Assembly: GCA_015680685.1 (NCBI GenBank)
Contig: MNCI01010184.1
Location: 127,020 to 191,019 of the forward strand
Direction of reading: 5' to 3'
Origin: Gnetum montanum
Lineage: Eukaryota > Streptophyta > Gnetopsida > Gnetales > Gnetaceae
DNA length: 64,000 nt
Each line of letters opens with the position of its first letter. Positions within the stretch are counted from its first letter, which is position 1. Shown one piece after another: positions 43,469 through 54,732 of this stretch. The translations under genes and the position numbers were made by a program. The notes under the pieces are model-generated. The model saw only the letters and a list, made by a program, of their open reading frames with translations. It made no database searches and had not been told where the DNA came from.

Positions 43469-44176
43469 NNNNNNNNNNNNNNNNNNNNNNNNNNNNNNNN
43501 NNNNNNNNNNNNNNNNNNNNNNNNNNNNNNNNNNNNNNNNNNNNNNNNNNNNNNNNNNNNNNNNNNNNNNNNNNNNNNNNNNNNNNNNNNNNNNNNNNNN
43601 NNNNNNNNNNNNNNNNNNNNNNNNNNNNNNNNNNNNNNNNNNNNNNNNNNNNNNNNNNNNNNNNNNNNNNNNNNNNNNNNNNNNNNNNNNNNNNNNNNNN
43701 NNNNNNNNNNNNNNNNNNNNNNNNNNNNNNNNNNNNNNNNNNNNNNNNNNNNNNNNNNNNNNNNNNNNNNNNNNNNNNNNNNNNNNNNNNNNNNNNNNNN
43801 NNNNNNNNNNNNNNNNNNNNNNNNNNNNNNNNNNNNNNNNNNNNNNNNNNNNNNNNNNNNNNNNNNNNNNNNNNNNNNNNNNNNNNNNNNNNNNNNNNNN
43901 NNNNNNNNNNNNNNNNNNNNNNNNNNNNNNNNNNNNNNNNNNNNNNNNNNNNNNNNNNNNNNNNNNNNNNNNNNNNNNNNNNNNNNNNNNNNNNNNNNNN
44001 NNNNNNNNNNNNNNNNNNNNNNNNNNNNNNNNNNNNNNNNNNNNNNNNNNNNNNNNNNNNNNNNNNNNNNNNNNNNNNNNNNNNNNNNNNNNNNNNNNNN
44101 NNNNNNNNNNNNNNNNNNNNNNNNNNNNNNNNNNNNNNNNNNNNNNNNNNNNNNNNNNNNNNNNNNNNNNNNNNNN
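43469..44176. other. Assembly gap (708 N)
   Basis: Undetermined bases. The gene resumes at 44,177 with DGENQAVTVV. Frames of 280-345 codons that bridge this gap on either strand are artefacts. Confidence 0.98.
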
Positions 44177-45436
44177 CGATGGTGAGAACCAAGCCGTTAC
44201 AGTAGTGTAGCAGTGAAAATATATATGTTGGTGGGAACTGGGAAGGGAACTGCTAATTTGTGTGTTTTTGACATTAACAGTGAATGTTCTGAAAGAATTC
44301 AACAACACATTTGCCTTGAATTTTTCAACATCTGATCCTTGTTACGGCATCGCATGGGAGCGCATACAATGCTCTGAGACACGGGTTTCTGTAATGTGAG
44401 TTACAAATACCAGTTTTAAACATGGATATCTGATTTTTTTAAATAAAAAATATATGTTATCTTTTGACGTGACGTGTTTTGAACTTTACTGGAATTTTTC
44501 CGGGCTTAACCTTCGCAGTCATATACCTTCAACACTTGGAAATTCTGCGTATTTAGAATACATGTATGTTCTAAATTACAGATGATTTTTAGTTTTTTAC
44601 CATTTGAATTAACATGAGATAAATGTGAAAAACAATGGTTTTGTCATTAAGCACATGGAACTGATGGCAGTTTTCAACTTTTCCGTGGCAGTGATTTGTC
44701 CAATAACAGTTTAAAAGGAGCTGTTCCAGATCTTTCTAGGCTTACCCAATTGAAGACTCTGTAAGTTAATTCATTTGCTTGGATTGGACCGTTTCATTCA
44801 TGTCTAGGATATAGACTAACAATTGCATGATCTGATGAAGAAATTTACAAAACAACAACCTCACTGGTACGCTGCCTAGCTGGCTCAGCACGCTGAAAGC
44901 TCTTACAAAATTGTAAGCGAGTCTTCTGGCAATCATTTTCTTGCATGTAATAACCCTTGGAACTATCATGATTTTCATATTGTGAAACACTCAATGGCAG
45001 GTCAATTCAGAACAATAATTTTTCTGGAGAAATTCCAGATCATCTTATTCGTATAGACCTGGAATTCAAGTAAAGATCCCTTGATAGATTTGAAGATCAC
45101 GTAATGAAATTTTAAAAAGAGCATTCGATTTATTTTTTTCATTTTTTTTGATGTTGTTGCAGTTACAGCGGCAATCCAAACCTTCGGATTCCCAAACAAA
45201 GTCAGACCAACAAAAGATTGAGAAGAGGAATCGTTATTGAATCTACATTGGGCGTAGTCTTTGCCTGCATTGTTATAGCCATAGTTGTTTTTAGCGCTGT
45301 TAAAACGAGAGGCATGCGCCACCACCGAACCTTGCTGAAAGAATGCACAGGTTAAATAGCTCGCTTTTCTCTGTGATTTTGCTAATATATCGATCAACAG
45401 GATTTTCTAACCATGTAAAATGTTAGTTTGCTGCAG

Positions 45437-47105
45437 ATATTCTTTCGATTGAGATGCCCGAAGGATCCAACTTAAGGGCATTCACAACTACAGAGATAGT
45501 CAAGGCAACCAGAAATTTCAGGCAAGGGAGGCTTTGGTTCAGTGTACTCGGGAATTTTGGAAAATGGGACGGAAATTGCTGTTAAAATTCTATCCAGCAA
45601 AGATAGGGAGGAATTCTTGAATGAGGTAAAGTTTTAACTTCCCAATTATTTGCAGCATTTGTTCCTTGGGTTGTAAGCCCTGTAGATGCTTATGTTGAAG
45701 ATATCAATATGATAATTATTTCTTATTTGCCATTGAGCAGCTTCATCTCTTGTCTGTTGTGAATCACAAACACTTAGTTTCCTTGCTTGGGTATTGTACC
45801 GAAACCCATGACCTCTTGCTCGTATATCAATACATGCAAGGGGGATCGCTGCAGGACCGTCTTTACGGTAAAGTTCAGAGTAAAAATTTGAATTCTTAAT
45901 TCGTTTTTCAATGTTCCTTTAAAAAATACATGAATTATGATATAATATTGCTGAAAACACCAGGGCCTGACCCTGAAAGGAGGAACCTAACGTGGAAAAA
46001 CAGAGTCCAGATAGCACAGCATGCAGCACTTGGTAAGTACGTTTGGGGAGATTTTTATCTTAATTATGTTTTCAAAAACTAGTATCCAACAGATTCAAAC
46101 GCTCTACAGAGTTGCGAAATTTTCAGTTTTAATTTTAGTTTCAATAAATTAGTTTCAATAAATTATATAACATAAAAAATGTTGTTATTACTACTTTTTT
46201 GCAACGTCAGGGTTGCAATACTTGCATGAATCTTGCACCCCAAAGATCATTCACAGGGATGTGAAGCCTGCCAACATTCTTTTGAGCAAAAGTCTGAGGA
46301 AAGCTTTCAGATTTTGGCATATCTAAGTGGACCCGTGACGAGCAAGCCACCCACATAACCACTGCAGCAAAAGGAACCCCAGGATACGTTGATCCCGAGT
46401 ATGATGGTTAATCTTTCATCAGTTATATAGATAAATTAGCATTAAAGATAATAATGTGACTATATTAAAAATATCGAAATTGTGTTAAATGTGGGCTGTT
46501 GACGGAGAAAAGTGACATATATAGATAAATTAGCATTAAAGATAATAATGTGACTATATTAAAAATATCGGAATTGTGTTAAATGTGGGCTGTTGACGGA
46601 GAAAAGTGACATATACAGCTTTGGAGTGCTGTTGTTGGAGATAATTTGCAGCAGGAAACCTGTGGATAGGAGGCTACCAGAAAAAGAGATCGCTCTGGTC
46701 TCCTGGGTAACATTTAAGGTTGCTCTGTTTTGTTTATAAAAGAAATCTTGAATCTGAAAATTCAAGTAATGACCATCTGCATCTGGATCATGACAGGTAC
46801 AAGAAGTTTGGGAGTCAAATGATCCGATTGTCATGATTATGGATAAGAATTTGGCAGGAAGATTTTGCAGTATAGGATCAATTAATCGTGTGGCAAAGGC
46901 TGCAATGGAATGCATCAACAAGAACCCTTCAGCGCGGCCCACCATGAACAAGATTATCGCAGAATTATCTCAAGCAATGGTGGAAGAAGCAGGTGAAAAC
47001 AGGTTATCATCAGAGCACCATGAACAGGATGAAATTTCCTTAAGCCCAGTATGTTTGCTTGACCATTTAGATGTTGCCTCTACAAGTTCGACCTTTTCAA
47101 TTTAA
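45437..47105 (+). pseudogene. Kinase domain, receptor kinase copy 2
   Basis: Exons: 45,437-45,626 (acceptor ctgcag intact; P-loop damaged by the 11-nt loss but [11 protein letters not shown] still readable in another frame), 45,741-45,868 (HKHLVSLLGYCTETHDLLL), 45,963-46,032, 46,211-46,404 ([22 protein letters not shown]), about 46,590-46,707, and 46,797-47,105 (RVAKAAMECINKNPSARPTM, ending in a Ser/Thr-rich tail TSSTFSI). The C-terminus is longer than in copy 1 and is probably nearer the original form. Confidence 0.82.
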
Positions 47106-47228
47106 ACCTTCTATGATTGTTGGAATCGTTGAATGTATGTACCTTTTTCTCTTTTGATTATTGAATCTTTAGGAGACAGCATAGAAAACCGAAAACTTGG
47201 TCACAAGTTTGATTTCAATGCACAAAAA

Positions 47229-47630
47229 TGTTAAGTGTGTTGAATTGTTAAACATGTTTTTTTGTTTGTCCTAGTCTTTAGGAACTATCCTTATGGATTC
47301 AATTACTATTTTTGTTCTTTAGAAATTGAATGGTCATCCATTACAGAAGTTGAAAGGTTAATGGTTAAAGAAGTTGAAAGGTTAATCGTTAAAGAAGTTG
47401 AAAGGTCAATTGTTATAGAAGTTGAAGGATCAGCTGTTATAAAAATTAAAGGGTCAACCATTATAGAAGTTAAAGGGTTGACCATTATAAAAGTTGCTAT
47501 TTTTTGTTGATATATTTGCCTATTTAAAGGCTATTATCAGTTGACTAAAATGTGAAATTCAGTTACCTCTATTTGCCCTTGTTTTGTTATCTAAGGCTAG
47601 TAGTGCATAGCCTTAGAGGCTGATAGTGAT
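47229..47630 (+). repeat. 5' LTR of copia copy 2 with 24-bp minisatellite
   Basis: TGTTAAGTGTG at the start. About seven units of 24 bp with core gaagttgaaaggt from 47,347 to 47,495, two more than in copy 1. Because 24 is a multiple of three, an 82-codon open frame arises that repeats EVERLMVK-like octets; this is taken as a by-product. The primer site is decayed (tgatatcaaagctt). Confidence 0.82.
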
Positions 47631-47889
47631 ATCAAAGCTTAGTTCAGGAGGCTAAAGAGAAAAGCACAGTAGTGCACTCAGTTTAGGAGGCTTGAGAGAA
47701 GAGCACAGTAGTGCATAAATGGTCTCTGAAAATTTTGTACAGTCTACCATCCCACATTTTGATGGTTACTATGATCATTGGAGCATGTTTATGGAAAATT
47801 TCTTGAAGTCTGAGTACTAGCAAGTTGTTAAAGATGGTGTAGTAGCACCCACAGCTGAGGTTACAGTCACAAATGAACAAAGAAAGAAG

Positions 47890-48582
47890 CTAGAGGGATT
47901 GAGGCTGAAAGATATGAAGGCAAAGAATTATTTATTTTGAGCAATTGATTATTCTATCTTGGAGACTATTCTTAGCAAAGAAACTTTCAAGGATATTTGG
48001 GATTCTATGAAGAAGAAATATCAGGGATCTTCGAGAGTAAAGCATGCATAGCTTCAAGCCTTGAGAAGGGATTTTAAAACTTTACAGATGAAAGATGGGA
48101 AGTATCTTTCTAGCTATTATGCAAGGACAATGGGGATAGCCAATAACATGCGATTTCATGGTGAGAAGATGGAGAATGTGATTACTGTTAAGAAGATATT
48201 GTGTTCCCTATTCCCCATGTTTTATTATGTTGTTCATTCAATAGAAGAATCTAAAGATGCTGATGCACTTTCCCTTGATGAACTTCAAAGTTCTTTGTTA
48301 GTCCATGAGCAAAAGAAGAATCGAAATTCAACTTCTAAAGAGCAATCTTTAAAGGCTTCTTCTTTTACTTATTCCTCAAAAGGAAGAGGTAGAGGTAGAG
48401 GAAGAGGAGATCAAGGCAATAGAGATGGCAACAGACATTTCAAAGGGGATGGTGATAAATTTCAAGGCAAAGGCAAAGGACAAGTTGAGAAATCTAAGGT
48501 GGAATGCTTTAGATGTCATAAATACGGACATTGTCGCTCTAAATGCTATACTAAACTACCTAACGATAAGGAGAGGAATTAA
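47890..48582 (+). pseudogene. copia gag, copy 2
   Basis: The capsid part is broken by stops near 47,938 and 48,048, then open for 173 codons from 48,061. It includes LSLDELQSSLLVHEQKKNRN, a Gly/Arg-rich segment (KGRGRGRGRGDQGN) and an intact CCHC knuckle CFRCHKYGHCRSKC near 48,505-48,550. The knuckle would bind element RNA. It is better kept than in copy 1. Confidence 0.8.
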
Positions 48583-48654
48583 ATTTTGTAGAAGAGAAGG
48601 AGTTTGAGACTTTATTGATGGTCATTCAAGCCAATTGAGAGTCTCAGTTAAATA

Positions 48655-49922
48655 TATGATATGTAGATACTAGCTACAATAACCATATGTGTGGTTGAGA
48701 GTCTTTTTCTTCTTACTTAGATGAAAGTTTTCATTCTACAGTAAGTTTTGATGATTATTCTACTATAAATGTAATGGGAAATGGGGATATTAACATTAGA
48801 ACCAAGAATGGTTTTGTAGAAATAATTTTCAATATTTTTTATATTCTTGATTTGAAAAGTAATTTGTTAAGTGCTGGTCAATTGCAAGAGAAGGTTTATA
48901 TAATAACCATTTAGAAGGGTGCTTGTGAAATTTATGATCCTTCAAGAGGAGTTATTGTAGTTGTTCAAATGAGCTCCAATAGATTATTTCCATTAAGGAT
49001 TGAAAGAGCTTAATCTTGCCTGAAGGTTGAAGTAAAAGACCCAACATGGCTTTGGCATTTTCACTATGGCCACTTGAATTTCGGAGGATTAAAGGCTCTA
49101 CAACAAAAAAATGTGGTGGCTCATCTTCCTCAAATTACAATTCCTTTCGGAGTCTATGAAGAATGTGTTGTTGTTAAACATCATTCTCAATTCTTTAAAG
49201 GAAAATCATGGAGAGTAAAGAATGTCATTGAACTCATTCACTCCAACATTTTTGGGCTAGTAAAACCATCTTCAAATGGAGGTAAGAGGTACTTGATCAC
49301 CTTCATTGATGATTATACTTGAAAAAGTTGGGTTTATTTTTTGCAAGAGAAGTTTGATGCTTTTAAAGCATTTAAAAGCTTCAAGGCACGTGTTGAAAAT
49401 AAGTCTGGAAAGATCATTAGGACTCTTCATACAAATTGTGAAGAAGAATATTATTCAAAAGAGTTTGATGTTTTTTGAGAGAATCGTGGCATTAGGAGAG
49501 AGCTCATAGCCCCCTATACACCACAACGAAATGTTGTATTAGAGAGGAAAAAATAGAACCATCCTCAATATGGCAAGAAGCCTCTTGACAAGAGGAAGTA
49601 TTCCAAAGAGTTTTGGCTAGAGGCTGTGAATTGGAGCATCCATGATTTGAACAAAAGTCCCACCTTTGCTATTCAAAACATGACACTAGAAGAGGCTTGG
49701 AGTGGAAGGAAGCCAGCAATGGATCACTTCAGGATCTTTGGTTGCATTGACTATGCACATATCCCCAATGAGAAGAGGAAGAAATTCAAGGATAAGAGTG
49801 AAAAATGTGTCTTTCTTGGCATAAGTGAAGCATCCAAAGCATATAAAATGTATAATCCTTTGACAAAGAAGATTGTGACTAGCAAAGATGTCATCTTTAA
49901 TGAGGAGAGCACTTGGAATTAG
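48655..49922 (+). pseudogene. copia protease and integrase, copy 2
   Basis: The protease is recognisable but without an intact active site (DTSYNNHM near 48,666). Integrase parts: HFHYGHLNFGGLKALQQKN near 49,060, LITFIDDYT near 49,300, APYTPQRNVVLERKK near 49,508, and EEAWSGRKPAMDHFRIFGCI near 49,690 through LYNP-type end VTSKDVIFNEEST at 49,922. Stops near 48,914, 49,320, 49,477 and 49,554 disable it. Confidence 0.78.
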
Positions 49923-50077
49923 AATAGGCAGCCTCCTACTTCAATTATTTTTGACAATGAAATTCTAGACTCCATAACACTCGAAACTACAAAACCTACA
50001 ACTACAGACTTCGAAGCACCAAGAACTATGGAGGTTGAGACTTCATCAATAGTAACAGCAGTTGAATCTCACCAAAT

Positions 50078-51640
50078 TTGAAAAGACCCCTATGGATGAT
50101 GGATTATGAGGTAACTAGGATTGACCAAGCTGATGACCCAATCACCAACCTTGCTTTGTTTGCATATTGTGATCCCACAATTTTTGAAAGTGCTATTAAA
50201 GAATCAAAATGGAGAAAGGAAATGGAGGATGAAATTGAAGCCATTGAGAGAAATGACACTTGGGAGCTGGTTGATCTTCAAAAAGGGCACAAAACCATTG
50301 GTGTGAAGTGGGTCTTCAAAACAAAACTAGAGAAGACTAGTGAAGTTGATAAGTATAAGGTGCAACTGGTGGCTAAGGGATACAAGCAAGAATATGTGAT
50401 TGACTATAAAGAAGTCTTTGATCCTATTTCAAGGCATGATAAAATTAGATTGGTGATTGCATTAGTAGCACAAAATTCATGGCCTATCTTCCAACTGGAT
50501 GTCAAATCTACATTCTTGCATGGAGACTTGGAGAAACAAGTATTTATTGATTAGCCCCCTAGTTTTGTGAAGCTTGGTAGCGAGCACAAGGTCTATAAAT
50601 TAAAAAAGGCTTTGTATGTACTAAAACAAGCTCCAAGAGCTTGGTATAGTTGTATAATTACCTATTTTTCTAAAGAGGGATTTCAAAAATATCCATATGA
50701 GCATACACTTTTTAGAAAGATTGATGGAGGAAAAGGGCTCATTATATGTTTATATGTTGATGATCTTATTTTCACTAGGAATGATAGTGATTCATTTGAA
50801 AAATTTAAGAAGTCAATGATGGATGAGTTTGCAATGATTGATCTTGGAAAAATGTATTACTATCTTGGCATGGAAGTAATGCAATCCCCTGTTGGAATAT
50901 TTATTTCTCAAAAGATGTTAGAGAACTTTTAGAGAGGTTTAAGATGAAGGATTGCAATCTTGTAAGCACTCCAATTAAGATTGGCTTGAAGCTAAGCAAA
51001 GATCCTAAAGGAAGTAAGGTGGATGGTACACTTTACAAGCAAATTGTTGGGATTCTAATGTATTTGACTACAACCAGACTTGATATAATGCATGCCATCA
51101 CTCTTATTAGCATATACATGGCGTCGCCAAAGAAGATGCATTTGTTGGTTGCTAAAAGAATATTTCATTACTTGCAAGGGACTAAAGATTTTGGATTGTT
51201 TTACAAGAAAGGTGAGAAATCTAATTTTGTGGGATTTACTAATAGTGCTTATGTAGGAGATCAAGATGATAGGAAAAGCACTTTAGGATATGTTTTTATG
51301 ATGGGCATATGGGTTGTTTCATGGTCATCCAAGAAGTAATCAATTGTCACATTGTCAACTACAAAGGCTGAATTTGTTGTTGCAAAATCTTGTGCTTGCC
51401 AATCTATTTGGCTAAGAAAAATTCTTAATGAGCTATATTTCAAGTAAAAGGAAGCTACTACAATTTTCTATAACAATTTTGGCATAAAGTTATCCAAAAA
51501 TCCTATGCTATATGAAAGAAGCAAGCATATTGATATGAGATTTCACTTCTTATGTGAACTATGCAATGATGGTGATATTGATTTAGTGTTTTATAAGAGT
51601 GAAGATCAACTCTTTGATATTATAACAAAACCCCTCAAGT
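50078..51640 (+). pseudogene. copia reverse transcriptase and RNase H, copy 2
   Basis: RT: NDTWELVDLQKGHKTIGVKW, then FQLDVKSTFLHGDLEKQVFI, LKQAPRAWY and the catalytic LYVDDLIFTRNDS near 50,750, which is intact. A stop at 50,553 and one after QKMLENF near 50,930 split it. RNase H follows from about 51,160 (YLQGTKDFGLFYKKGEKSNF, then RKSTLGYVFMMG) with stops near 51,337 and 51,446. Function would be cDNA synthesis; it is inactive now. Confidence 0.84.
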
Positions 51641-52511
51641 TATCAATATTCTAGAGGTTGAGAAAGTAGCTTGGAGTTTGCATGTTGAATGATTCTTGTT
51701 AAACTAATAGTTTACAAAATTTCAGTTTACAAGAGGATGTTAAATGTGTTTAATTGTTAAATATGTTTTTTCTTTATCATAGTGATGAGTGCAAGGTACC
51801 CCTATGCCCAACCATACAAATCATAGGCGTTCATGTGCAATCGGGTTGAATTCCACAGACTTTAATTACCAAGTACGCTAGAGCTAAATGATGAGTTCAT
51901 GTCATTTGTTTGTTGTCTTCCCAGTCTCACTCATAAAATGCAAGTGTATGGTTAAGTGTAACTAAGGCATAAGATTTTTATCATTTTATGTTTTATCAAT
52001 TTAATTTCCTAAAACAATAATGAAAGTGAGAGTGATTAAATGCTAAGTGAACTATTGTCTAATCTAGCCTAACACAAGTAATCGTCCCCACTTTCCGAAC
52101 ACATCTTGAACCTTATATAAACACTGTTGGGTTGTCAAATGCTAATTGTTTCTCAGCTACCAAGTGTCAGACGTATGTTCAAAGGGGTCATGCTTGTGTA
52201 TTTTAATTAATTGCTTAATTAATCAAAGTTAATTACTGAATGAATAACATGAAGTGTGAACTACATGAAATCACAATGTATAAATGCATAAAGAAAGAAA
52301 GTCTCAAGTGCTACAAGGATGAATCAAAGAGCTTTTCTTTATTGCCAACACAATGGTGTGTTCAGGTACATCAATGCTTGAATAAAGATTCAATTACACT
52401 TAGACCTCCTATCGCAGGCACTTCAAAATATTCTAACTCTTGAATGAATAAACTACAAGAATATTGCTACTTGACTCCAAAAAAATCCCTCGAATTGTGT
52501 GCCCAAGGGTT

Positions 52512-52625
52512 GTATTTATAGACCCAGGAACACCCCACGATATTGCATACTTGATATCACATCTTGGGCCATGATAGCACATACCCAATATCATGGTCAC
52601 CCCGATATCAGATATCCAATATCGA
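52512..52625 (-). promoter_or_regulatory. U3 GATATC-rich array and TATA box
   Basis: Directly upstream (minus strand) of the TATA box. Contains GATATC at 52,553, 52,604 and 52,611 and AATATC/CGATAT variants at 52,539, 52,588 and 52,618. It occupies the position where the sister LTR has the GTTACTCTA array, yet the two are unrelated in sequence. Confidence 0.5.
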
Positions 52626-54048
52626 GGCTCATGTAAAACATGGCTCATCATACCCCGATGACTAAATGAAAACTCGTCCTTGAGTACAGAAGAAGAGGAA
52701 CAAGTCCCTTACAAAATATATTAGGAGGTATGGAATGTTTGACTAACATGCAGAGTGACATAAAGGAAACTGACAAATACGAAATTTCCTGAGCATACAT
52801 CATTATAATTGTATACAAAATTGGGTGTTAATGGACATCCAACCCCTCTTGGCAATAGAAGAATGAGGGAGAGGTAGAAGAGATCCAGCAATCATGAACA
52901 ATCTCCTGTGAGTGATATTACTGCATCATCCTTGGTGAAGATAGTCCCACTTATAGTCCATGCTTCCCAATACAATCACAACAAAATTAAGGATTAGTGT
53001 ACCAGATAGTGGTTGAATACCATGTGTCATCAATGGTTATACCTAGCTAAGTTGTGATTGTGGTAGATTGGTTGCTTGATAACATTAGTGATAAGACTGA
53101 CAAATAGGTTAGGTAAGAGAAGCGATCCATAAAATTTAAAAAAAGCTTAACATAAGAAATACTAAAAAGAGGGTATAGAAATTCACAACAATAAAAAGAA
53201 AGAATTCACTAAAAATAGTTGTGAATATGTGCACAATTGGATGGCATTGATGGGATAAATAAAAAGAATGTGATTGTAAAAATGTCTACGGTTAAAAAAC
53301 TTAACTTAACCAAACCAAAAGATCTACAAGTGGGACCTCCCAAAAGCAAGCACAGGCCTTTTATGCCCTTGCATAACTTCAAACCAAGGAGTCCATGGGC
53401 TCTATGGATGATTAATGGTCACGAAAGTCTAAGTACAAAAACCCAAAAGTAATTGATTAAGAATCTCGATGCATCAAACAAGAACATTGAATCAAAACAT
53501 GAAACTAATAGTGAGGTGAGACATGAAAAGAATAGATGGGTGAGAGAGATAATGGAATGGAGTTCCTAATTATGGTTACATGAAGTCCTTTGTGAATTTT
53601 GTGATTAAATGACTTGGTAGGATCCATCCTTAGTCCAGACCAAAACCAACTACTTTTAGTGACTTTGCATCGACATTCTAAGACTAGTCTATCCCTTGAG
53701 ACATAAGGATGCTCCCACAAAACAACCACCATTCCAAATTGGAGAAGAAGTAGGAAGTGAGAAAGGGCCTTAGTTAGAGGAGACAAGACAAGTCCCATAA
53801 CCAATGCTTGTAGGCCTTTTATTTGGTTTAAGGGGTGTGCTTTGAATTCCCATATTATTATGATTATTATTATTATTATTTGAATAGGAACCACACCATG
53901 CAAAGACACATGTGTTATTTATTTATTTTGTCTAAAGGATGTGCTTTTAATCCTCAACCCCTCCCCCCTTTTTTTATGAGGACCATGCAAGGACTTATTC
54001 GACTTTCTATTATGAAATGACACAGAATGATGAGAAGTTCATGAGAAC

Positions 54049-54085
<37 letters not shown>

Positions 54086-54110
54086 CCCCNCCCCCCCCCC
54101 CCCCCCCCCC
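54049..54110. repeat. (TC)n-(C)n microsatellite
   Basis: About 17 TC dinucleotides followed by a C run of about 27 with one N at 54,090. The length is probably unreliable because of sequencing through the homopolymer. Confidence 0.9.
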
Positions 54111-54732
54111 TCATAAGAATATCAAAAAGCACGAACAATATTGCATCCCTTTGAAGCCACACCCAATCTAAACCTTTGAGTCCTTCCTAATTCTTGAAAC
54201 TACACAAGTCACAAATTTATTAAAGTTGTATTAATGAAAAAGGGACTGCATGTTTCCAAAACAAGCAAAACCATAGAGTGTCTGGATGGGTGGATGATGT
54301 GGACTCATTGCCTATTACATGAAAAGAAGCCATGTCCTAGTTGTCAATAACGACATTCAAAGTCAGAAACTAGACATCAACAATCAAATCAAAAATGATA
54401 CATCCTATCATTGAGTAGCACACTACCATTGTACCTAGCACCTTATTAGCAAAAAGAGTAGAAAATTACATCAAACATGAGAAAATATAAAAGAAAGTAA
54501 AAGATATTCAAGAAATATTGAATATACTAACAATGGTGTAAAAAAAACTTAGAAAAGATCAATAACCTAAAAAAAAGATGTAAAACAAGGAATATGAAAA
54601 GCAAAAATTTGTAAAACTAAAAATGTGTAAAAAAAAAGTTGAAAGACTAAGGAGCCACTTAAAGTGTTATCATGGATGGCCATCTCCCCCATAACTAAGT
54701 TGAAAGGAGGAGATTCAAAAGATTGAGCATGG

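Larger units (their letters stand above)
41717..47105 (+). pseudogene. Malectin-like LRR receptor kinase, copy 2 (pseudogene)
   Basis: Same layout as copy 1: signal peptide (41,717-41,774), malectin-like exons (41,861-42,417; 42,824-about 43,232, resuming 44,177-44,205), junction exon 44,281-44,394 (FALNFSTSDPCYGIAWERIQ), LRR exons at 44,692, 44,841 and 45,001 (69, 72, 69 nt), membrane exon 45,163-45,350, and six kinase exons 45,437-47,105. Copy 2 keeps bits copy 1 lost ([22 protein letters not shown]). It has its own defects: a 41-bp duplication shifting the frame at 41,995/42,036, an insertion at 43,233, an 11-nt loss in the P-loop near 45,520, a 2-nt loss near 46,293, and a lost acceptor before the fifth kinase exon beside a 94-bp duplication (46,430/46,524). 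Confidence 0.85.
47229..51782 (+). mobile_element. Ty1/copia retrotransposon, copy 2
   Basis: Same insertion site relative to the kinase gene as copy 1 and same element. 5' LTR 47,229-47,630; a 3' LTR fragment of 45 bp begins at 51,738 and is cut at 51,783 by the Athila-like LTR. It lacks the solo LTR seen in the leader of copy 1. Confidence 0.88.
51783..54682 (-). repeat. 3' LTR of second Athila-like element
   Basis: Minus strand: starts TGGCCATCC at 54,682, ends GCACTCATCA at 51,783; 2,900 bp. TATA box on the minus strand at 52,512-52,522 (ctataaataca). Blocks match the other LTR, for example around 54,120-54,300 and 51,790-51,990. A local duplication of about 100 bp (caaagcacaccccttaaacc and a variant at 53,825-53,990) is seen. 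Open frames inside are not genes. Confidence 0.83.

Noticed and set aside
43245-44308. Long open frames of 280-345 codons on both strands
   Set aside because: Most of their length is the 708-N gap; the remainder is GC-rich sequence with no recognisable domain.
47262-47510. Open frame coding repeated EVERLMVK-like octets
   Set aside because: Falls wholly within an LTR minisatellite whose 24-bp period keeps any frame open; the other LTR copies do not keep it.
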